64,000 nucleotides of DNA from Bacteroides stercorirosoris (lineage in GTDB: Bacteria > Bacteroidota > Bacteroidia > Bacteroidales > Bacteroidaceae), in contig NZ_FQZN01000004.1 of assembly GCF_900142015.1 (NCBI RefSeq), positions 1 to 64,000 of the forward strand, read 5' to 3'. Under the pieces are notes generated by a model. It had not been told where the DNA came from. It did no database searches and saw only the letters and a program-made list of their open reading frames with translations. Made by a program: the position numbers and the translations under genes. This document shows positions 59,810 through 64,000 of this stretch, piece after piece (position 1 is the stretch's first letter; each line of letters starts with the position of its first letter).

Positions 59810-61417
59810 CTATATCACCGCACAAAGCTCCTCCACCTGTTTCTCAAAACTATCCCTCATCTTTGCCTTATTTTTCACCACACTCCGGTGATTATAAATC
59901 GTCTGCGGGGAATAGAACAGGAGAGTGGCTATCTTGGAACTATCCTTAATCCCCATCCGTATTAAAGCAAAAATGCGAAGTTCCGTAGTCAGGATTTCCC
60001 CCCGCTTGGGTATAATCTCTTCTCCTTCGCGCAACAGGGAATTAAATTCCTTTATAAAGTTGGGATACAGATTCAGGAAAGCCGTATCGAAGTTTACGAA
60101 GAACTCTTTGGCATCCGTGTCCGAAAGCTTGGTTGCATTGGCCAGTCTCAGTAAATCGTCCGTTTGCTTTGCCTTTACCTTGCGCTTCACTAAATCCTGG
60201 TATTTATTCAGTTTATCTATGTAGGCGGCACATAAATCCATAAACAGACTCACATACTCCTCGCGCGTATGATTTGTATCTACCAACGCTTTATTCAGAT
60301 GTTGCAGTTCCTGGTTCATATCCGCCAATATCTTTCTCCGCTTATGCAACTGGTTCATCTGCCGGTAAATATAAACCAGGGAAACCACCAGTCCGATAGA
60401 CAAGAGACTGATACATATCAGTGACCATTGTAACCGCTGACTTTTGATAAGATTCTGTTCCTGATAGGAAAGCACGATGGAGGGAAACTTCCTCGCTATT
60501 TCGAGCATACGGAGGCGGTTGTTGTAGAACATGGCATCTTTCAGAGAATGGTTTAAGTAACGGTTCGCACGTGAAACTTCTCCGCTTCTGTTCTTGAAGA
60601 TATATAGAGCCAGTTCCTGTAAAGCTAGATTCTCTTTCAACGGGCACACCTGATCGGAGATGGCTGCCATTATCAGGTAATTTTCATATTCTTCCCAATT
60701 ATTGGTTTGTGAGTACACCAATGCCAGTCCGTAAGTCACCATGGCATACAACCGGACATTGACTGGCAATCCTTCCAATGCTTTTTTATAGTAATCTTCC
60801 GCTTCGGCATACCTGCGGTGGCGATAGAGATTCTCACCTTTCCAATAATGATGCAGCGGTGAACCGGCGGGCAGGACACTGATAAGTGAATCCTGATAAA
60901 GCATCTCCTTTTCATAATAACGGGGAGCATATACTTTATCGTTGGAATATTCGGCCCACATACTGTAAGCCCATTCGTAAGCGGTATAATATTCTATCCG
61001 CAATGCATCGTCCAACGTGCGGCTGTCTATCTGTTTCAGATTTTGAATGGATTCGCTGAAATATCCCGAAGTGGAGAGGAGTATGGAACGGTGAATGATG
61101 CTCAGGTTGCGATAGGCAGGATTGGAAAGTTGCGTAGCCACTTCTTCTTCCCGGTCTACGTAGAACATCGCCGAATCGAACCGGTAAGTATAATATTCCT
61201 CATAAATGGCGTTGTACAACCGGAAACGCTCATCATCTCCCATAGCCGGATAGAGTAAATGCTTGAGACTGTCAATCCGTGCCTCCTTCTGATGTGAATA
61301 TTGACTGCGCAGTTTCAAGGCAGCTTCCAACTCTCCGGACAAGTCAATTCTATTTGCAGCACGGAAAGGCAGGAGTACGAATAACAGAAATAATCCCGAT
61401 AATAAGCATTTCTTCAT
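59810..61417 (-). CDS. DUF6377-type TPR regulator
   Basis: 535-aa protein. A signal peptide (MKKCLLSGLFLLFVLLPFRAA) leads to a periplasmic region with helical/TPR-like repeats (about 25-320), a transmembrane segment (LICISLLSIGLVVSLVYIY, about 331-349), and a cytoplasmic part with a coiled coil, a DUF6377 domain and an end (ALIRMGIKDSSKIATLLFYSPQTIYNHRSVVKNKAK, about 480-515) that has LuxR-like HTH features. It may sense something outside and act on transcription; divergence from the TonB-dependent receptor gene suggests that as a target. Confidence 0.78.
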   Translation of the reverse strand: MKKCLLSGLFLLFVLLPFRAANRIDLSGELEAALKLRSQYSHQKEARIDSLKHLLYPAMGDDERFRLYNAIYEEYYTYRFDSAMFYVDREEEVATQLSNPAYRNLSIIHRSILLSTSGYFSESIQNLKQIDSRTLDDALRIEYYTAYEWAYSMWAEYSNDKVYAPRYYEKEMLYQDSLISVLPAGSPLHHYWKGENLYRHRRYAEAEDYYKKALEGLPVNVRLYAMVTYGLALVYSQTNNWEEYENYLIMAAISDQVCPLKENLALQELALYIFKNRSGEVSRANRYLNHSLKDAMFYNNRLRMLEIARKFPSIVLSYQEQNLIKSQRLQWSLICISLLSIGLVVSLVYIYRQMNQLHKRRKILADMNQELQHLNKALVDTNHTREEYVSLFMDLCAAYIDKLNKYQDLVKRKVKAKQTDDLLRLANATKLSDTDAKEFFVNFDTAFLNLYPNFIKEFNSLLREGEEIIPKRGEILTTELRIFALIRMGIKDSSKIATLLFYSPQTIYNHRSVVKNKAKMRDSFEKQVEELCAVI

Positions 61418-61446
61418 AGGGTATATTCATTAAAAGTAGACAAATA

Positions 61447-61611
61447 CAAAGATAACAAAAGTTTCCGGTAAACGGGTACATCTACTTGCTTTTCTAAAAT
61501 GGGTGCTGACAAATGATTAATTATAAGCAGTTTATCCTTTGTGTCCCTCTCCTGTCAATCTACCTGGCGGCTACCTGCAGAAACAGTACGTTATTATACC
61601 CCCTAACTTTG
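61447..61611. promoter_or_regulatory. Divergent promoter boxes: regulator / TonB receptor
   Basis: TATCTTTG on the minus strand at 61447-61454 (regulator, start 61417) and TAACTTTG on the plus strand at 61604-61611 (receptor, start 61688). No clear -33 motifs or operator palindromes were seen in the 270-bp gap. Confidence 0.5.
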
Positions 61612-61687
61612 CCCTCGTTGAAAGACAAGGAGTGAAATCCTCTCCGGTTCCTTCTTCAGAATGTTTAATTTTAAATCAATGAATATT

Positions 61688-63976
61688 ATGAAAGTCAATC
61701 TCTTTTCTTGTGTCATACCGATGATACTCTCATTCGCTTCTTCTGCAATGGCAAGCAATCCGGTGGAAGTAAACGACACCATTAGTACAAAGAAATCGGA
61801 AGGCAGTGAACGCAATGTGATGCTGAATGCTTCGGATGCCAACAAACCCCGTGAAATTCAAATCGGACTCCCCAGTGAGGATGTGAATGTATATGAGAAC
61901 GGACTACCTGCCGTATACTCTTCGGCTGTACACAAACTGGCTACCCATTGGCGCAGCGATGCCAGCCTGGGCGAGGTGGGGCTGATGAACCCGTCCGAAT
62001 CTGCCATCACTACCGGAAACATCGCTTATTCGGTGAACGCTTTCTCCAAGTTAGGGCAGAAAGAATTCAAAGGAGTACTGAATTACCACACCAACCACTT
62101 CGGCTGGCAGAATGTGGACATGAATGTATCCGGTGGCATTGGCGACCATTGGTTGTATACCGCCAGCATTTATCAGAATTTCGACCCGGGCAGCTTCGCC
62201 CCTAAGTTTGAAAACTTCAGCGACCGTACTCAGCTCTATCACGCCGGATTGACCCGGCTGTTCAATAACAACCGTGGGAAGTTCTCCGTCATTTATAAAT
62301 TCTCGAAAAGCAATGCGCTCGGCTCGATGATTAACGCGGCTCCCTTTATTTATGTAGGCGATGGCAGCGTGAAAGAAATTCCGGGCTTCAAGCTGGGGAC
62401 TTCCTCGTATGCTCCCGAAGGTGGACGTTTTCAGTACATGGATGTGACGGATGGTAAGATGAAAAGCGGACGCTTTGGCGATTTCACCGGAAACAAGGCG
62501 CATGAAGTAGCTATGCTATTCGACTATACCTTCCGCAATAATTTGAACTGGACACTTAACGCCAAATTCATGAATGCCCCCGAAGCCAATTATGTAGACT
62601 TTGGCGGTAGTAATATCAGCGAGGCGACTGTAACAGATGGTCTTTTCCTGGATGACTCCAAAGAAGCCTACACCGGACTGGTGGAAGGAAGACGCACCTG
62701 GTTGCACTTCGGCAAAGTGAAGAACGTCCTGCTTACTTCCGAACTGAAAAAGAAAGTGGGCAACCACGATATGAGGTTAGGGTTGAACGAGTGGTACTAC
62801 CACCTGGATTATCATTCTTCCTCTTTCCAGTGGATAGGAACCGTTACTGAATACCCGCAGATACTGAATCGCCGGGAAGCCGACGGAAGCACCAATAAGT
62901 TCAGAGGTTTCAATGAGCTAAGTCCGGAATATACCAAAGGAACTGAAAACAAACTGGCTGCCTACTTCACGGACAACTGGCAAGTAACTCCGAAGCTTAA
63001 TGTTTATTACGGTGCCCGCCTGGAATACTACCGTATGTCTGCCGACCAGATACCTTACGGACGTTATGCTGGTTTTCATATCGGCGATACCCATTCATAT
63101 ACGGACAATGACGGCAACATACTTTCTACTGAAAAGATAGAACCCCATAAAGTGGTAAAAGACAAGCTGAATTATGCAGCAACCGCACAATTCACTTATA
63201 AGATAACAAAGAACTTCGGTCTTACAGCCGATGGAACCATTGCCACCCGTTTCCCCCGCATCAACGAGTATGCCGGAACAGGTCCCACCGAGGAACAGTA
63301 CAAGCGTGTCACCATCCCTTTGCTGCGTGGCGGATTGTTTTATCATAACAACTGGATGAACCTGACTTCCATGATTACATATATCTCCAAGTCGAACAAC
63401 ATCGACCAGCAGAACGTAACGAAACCCGGTACGACGCAATCCAAAACCACCTTATTAATATACGACATCAAGACCCTGGGCTGGACTACCTCGGCAGAAA
63501 TCAATCCGTTCAAAGGTTTCCACCTGCATGCCCTGTTCACTTACCAGAAGCCGACCTATAACAACTATTTCATCAAGTCCCCCTTTGAAGGAGTGCCCGA
63601 CCTAAATGCCAACGGCAACATCGTGAAAGAAATTCCGCAGGTACTTGCTGAAATAGATCCCAGCTACAACATTACTCCCGACCTGCGCGTATGGCTCAGC
63701 TTCCGTTATTTCGGAAAGACGTATGCCAATCTGACCAATGCCCTCTACTTCAACGGCCGTTGGGAAACCTTCGGCGGCGTAAACTGGAAGGTGAACAAGC
63801 ATCTCTCCTTGGGAGCTACGGTTGTGAACTTCTTGAATCAGAAGGGTGCCAGCGGCACTATCAACGGTGCCGAACTGTTGAGCAAGGAAGAAGCCGGAAA
63901 GTTCAAGGATCACTATATGAGCGGTAATTATTTGCGCCCGCTCACTCTGGAATTCAGCGCAAGTCTTTCATTCTAA
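61688..63976 (+). CDS. TonB-dependent receptor-like outer-membrane protein with short plug
   Basis: 762-aa outer-membrane barrel (signal peptide MKVNLFSCVIPMILSFASSAMA). The first 110 mature residues include a brief plug-like stretch (REIQIGLPSEDVNVYENGLPAVYSS) but no clear TonB box, no carboxypeptidase-regulatory domain, and not the full-length plug. Long beta-strand repeats follow to a terminal ..LTLEFSASLSF, the usual barrel end. A short or divergent plug suggests an unusual gating or transport role. I start at 61688; in-frame ATGs at 61661 and 61679 add residues before the signal. Complete within the window. Confidence 0.8.
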   Translation: MKVNLFSCVIPMILSFASSAMASNPVEVNDTISTKKSEGSERNVMLNASDANKPREIQIGLPSEDVNVYENGLPAVYSSAVHKLATHWRSDASLGEVGLMNPSESAITTGNIAYSVNAFSKLGQKEFKGVLNYHTNHFGWQNVDMNVSGGIGDHWLYTASIYQNFDPGSFAPKFENFSDRTQLYHAGLTRLFNNNRGKFSVIYKFSKSNALGSMINAAPFIYVGDGSVKEIPGFKLGTSSYAPEGGRFQYMDVTDGKMKSGRFGDFTGNKAHEVAMLFDYTFRNNLNWTLNAKFMNAPEANYVDFGGSNISEATVTDGLFLDDSKEAYTGLVEGRRTWLHFGKVKNVLLTSELKKKVGNHDMRLGLNEWYYHLDYHSSSFQWIGTVTEYPQILNRREADGSTNKFRGFNELSPEYTKGTENKLAAYFTDNWQVTPKLNVYYGARLEYYRMSADQIPYGRYAGFHIGDTHSYTDNDGNILSTEKIEPHKVVKDKLNYAATAQFTYKITKNFGLTADGTIATRFPRINEYAGTGPTEEQYKRVTIPLLRGGLFYHNNWMNLTSMITYISKSNNIDQQNVTKPGTTQSKTTLLIYDIKTLGWTTSAEINPFKGFHLHALFTYQKPTYNNYFIKSPFEGVPDLNANGNIVKEIPQVLAEIDPSYNITPDLRVWLSFRYFGKTYANLTNALYFNGRWETFGGVNWKVNKHLSLGATVVNFLNQKGASGTINGAELLSKEEAGKFKDHYMSGNYLRPLTLEFSASLSF

Positions 63977-64000
63977 ATTATATTTAATCTATTTTTGTAA

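Noticed and set aside
46233..61417. Hybrid two-component regulator expected in a levan locus
   Set aside because: No histidine kinase or response regulator domain is present in this part of the window; it may lie elsewhere or be replaced.

Overview
The window looks like chromosomal DNA of a gut Bacteroides species. The evidence is Bacteroidota-type promoters (a TAnnTTTG -7 box ahead of many starts), SusC/SusD-type outer-membrane uptake genes, surface lipoproteins whose Cys is followed by acidic residues, DUF6377-like and TPR regulators, and a housekeeping set (recQ, purA, hisS, groES-groEL, rsgA, etfBA) that reads as one coherent lineage. No rRNA, tRNA or CRISPR array was seen.

Layout. 1-7,700: recQ, an AraC-type HTH protein, an M49 peptidase lipoprotein, a DNA-alkylation-repair HEAT protein, and a Fur-family regulator overlapping purA by 4 bp. 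7,860-17,500: GH29 fucosidase, membrane zinc peptidase, hisS, a 55-aa membrane peptide, a lipid/BASS-type transporter, groES-groEL behind a duplicated 61-bp segment, a DUF2582 protein and threonine aldolase. 17,800-29,800: a GH9 enzyme fused to a deacetylase-like domain, a CbpA/CbpM chaperone pair, an acyltransferase-methyltransferase pair, a TPR signalling protein, GNAT, methyltransferase, rsgA, and a WYL regulator behind a palindromic operator. 29,880-30,150: a rod-shaped non-coding RNA resembling 6S RNA (Bacteroidales-1). 30,200-37,800: an AT-rich accessory island. Inside it is a compact element of about 5.1 kb, all on the minus strand, with a tyrosine integrase, an excisionase-like HTH protein, a gpII/X-type rolling-circle initiator and a lipoprotein. 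37,900-42,250: acyl-CoA dehydrogenase, a TonB-like protein, etfA and etfB. 42,600-46,000: C1-type peptidase, patatin and an AAA ATPase. 46,200-59,700: a fructan (probably levan) utilisation locus with SusC/SusD, a DUF4960 lipoprotein, two GH32 enzymes, an aldose-epimerase-like protein, an MFS sugar transporter and fructokinase. 59,800-64,000: a DUF6377-type regulator divergent from an unusual TonB-dependent receptor.

How the genes work together. In the fructan locus a surface GH32 and binding lipoprotein would cut and hold polymer, SusCD would import oligosaccharides, the second GH32 would release fructose, the MFS carrier would import it and the PfkB kinase would phosphorylate it. The three transcription units of this locus share an element GCTTTCCCG(A/G)G just after the -7 box.

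Most unusual signals: (1) at least six intergenic arrays, each built from a different quasi-palindromic word but all repeating every 22-23 (or 11) bp and all sitting just 3' of genes; (2) the small integrase plus rolling-circle element, whose replication gene is bracketed by 40-bp direct repeats and which carries a strongly folded non-coding segment; (3) the shared fructan-locus element; (4) the sigma-54-like promoter and duplicated upstream site at groESL.
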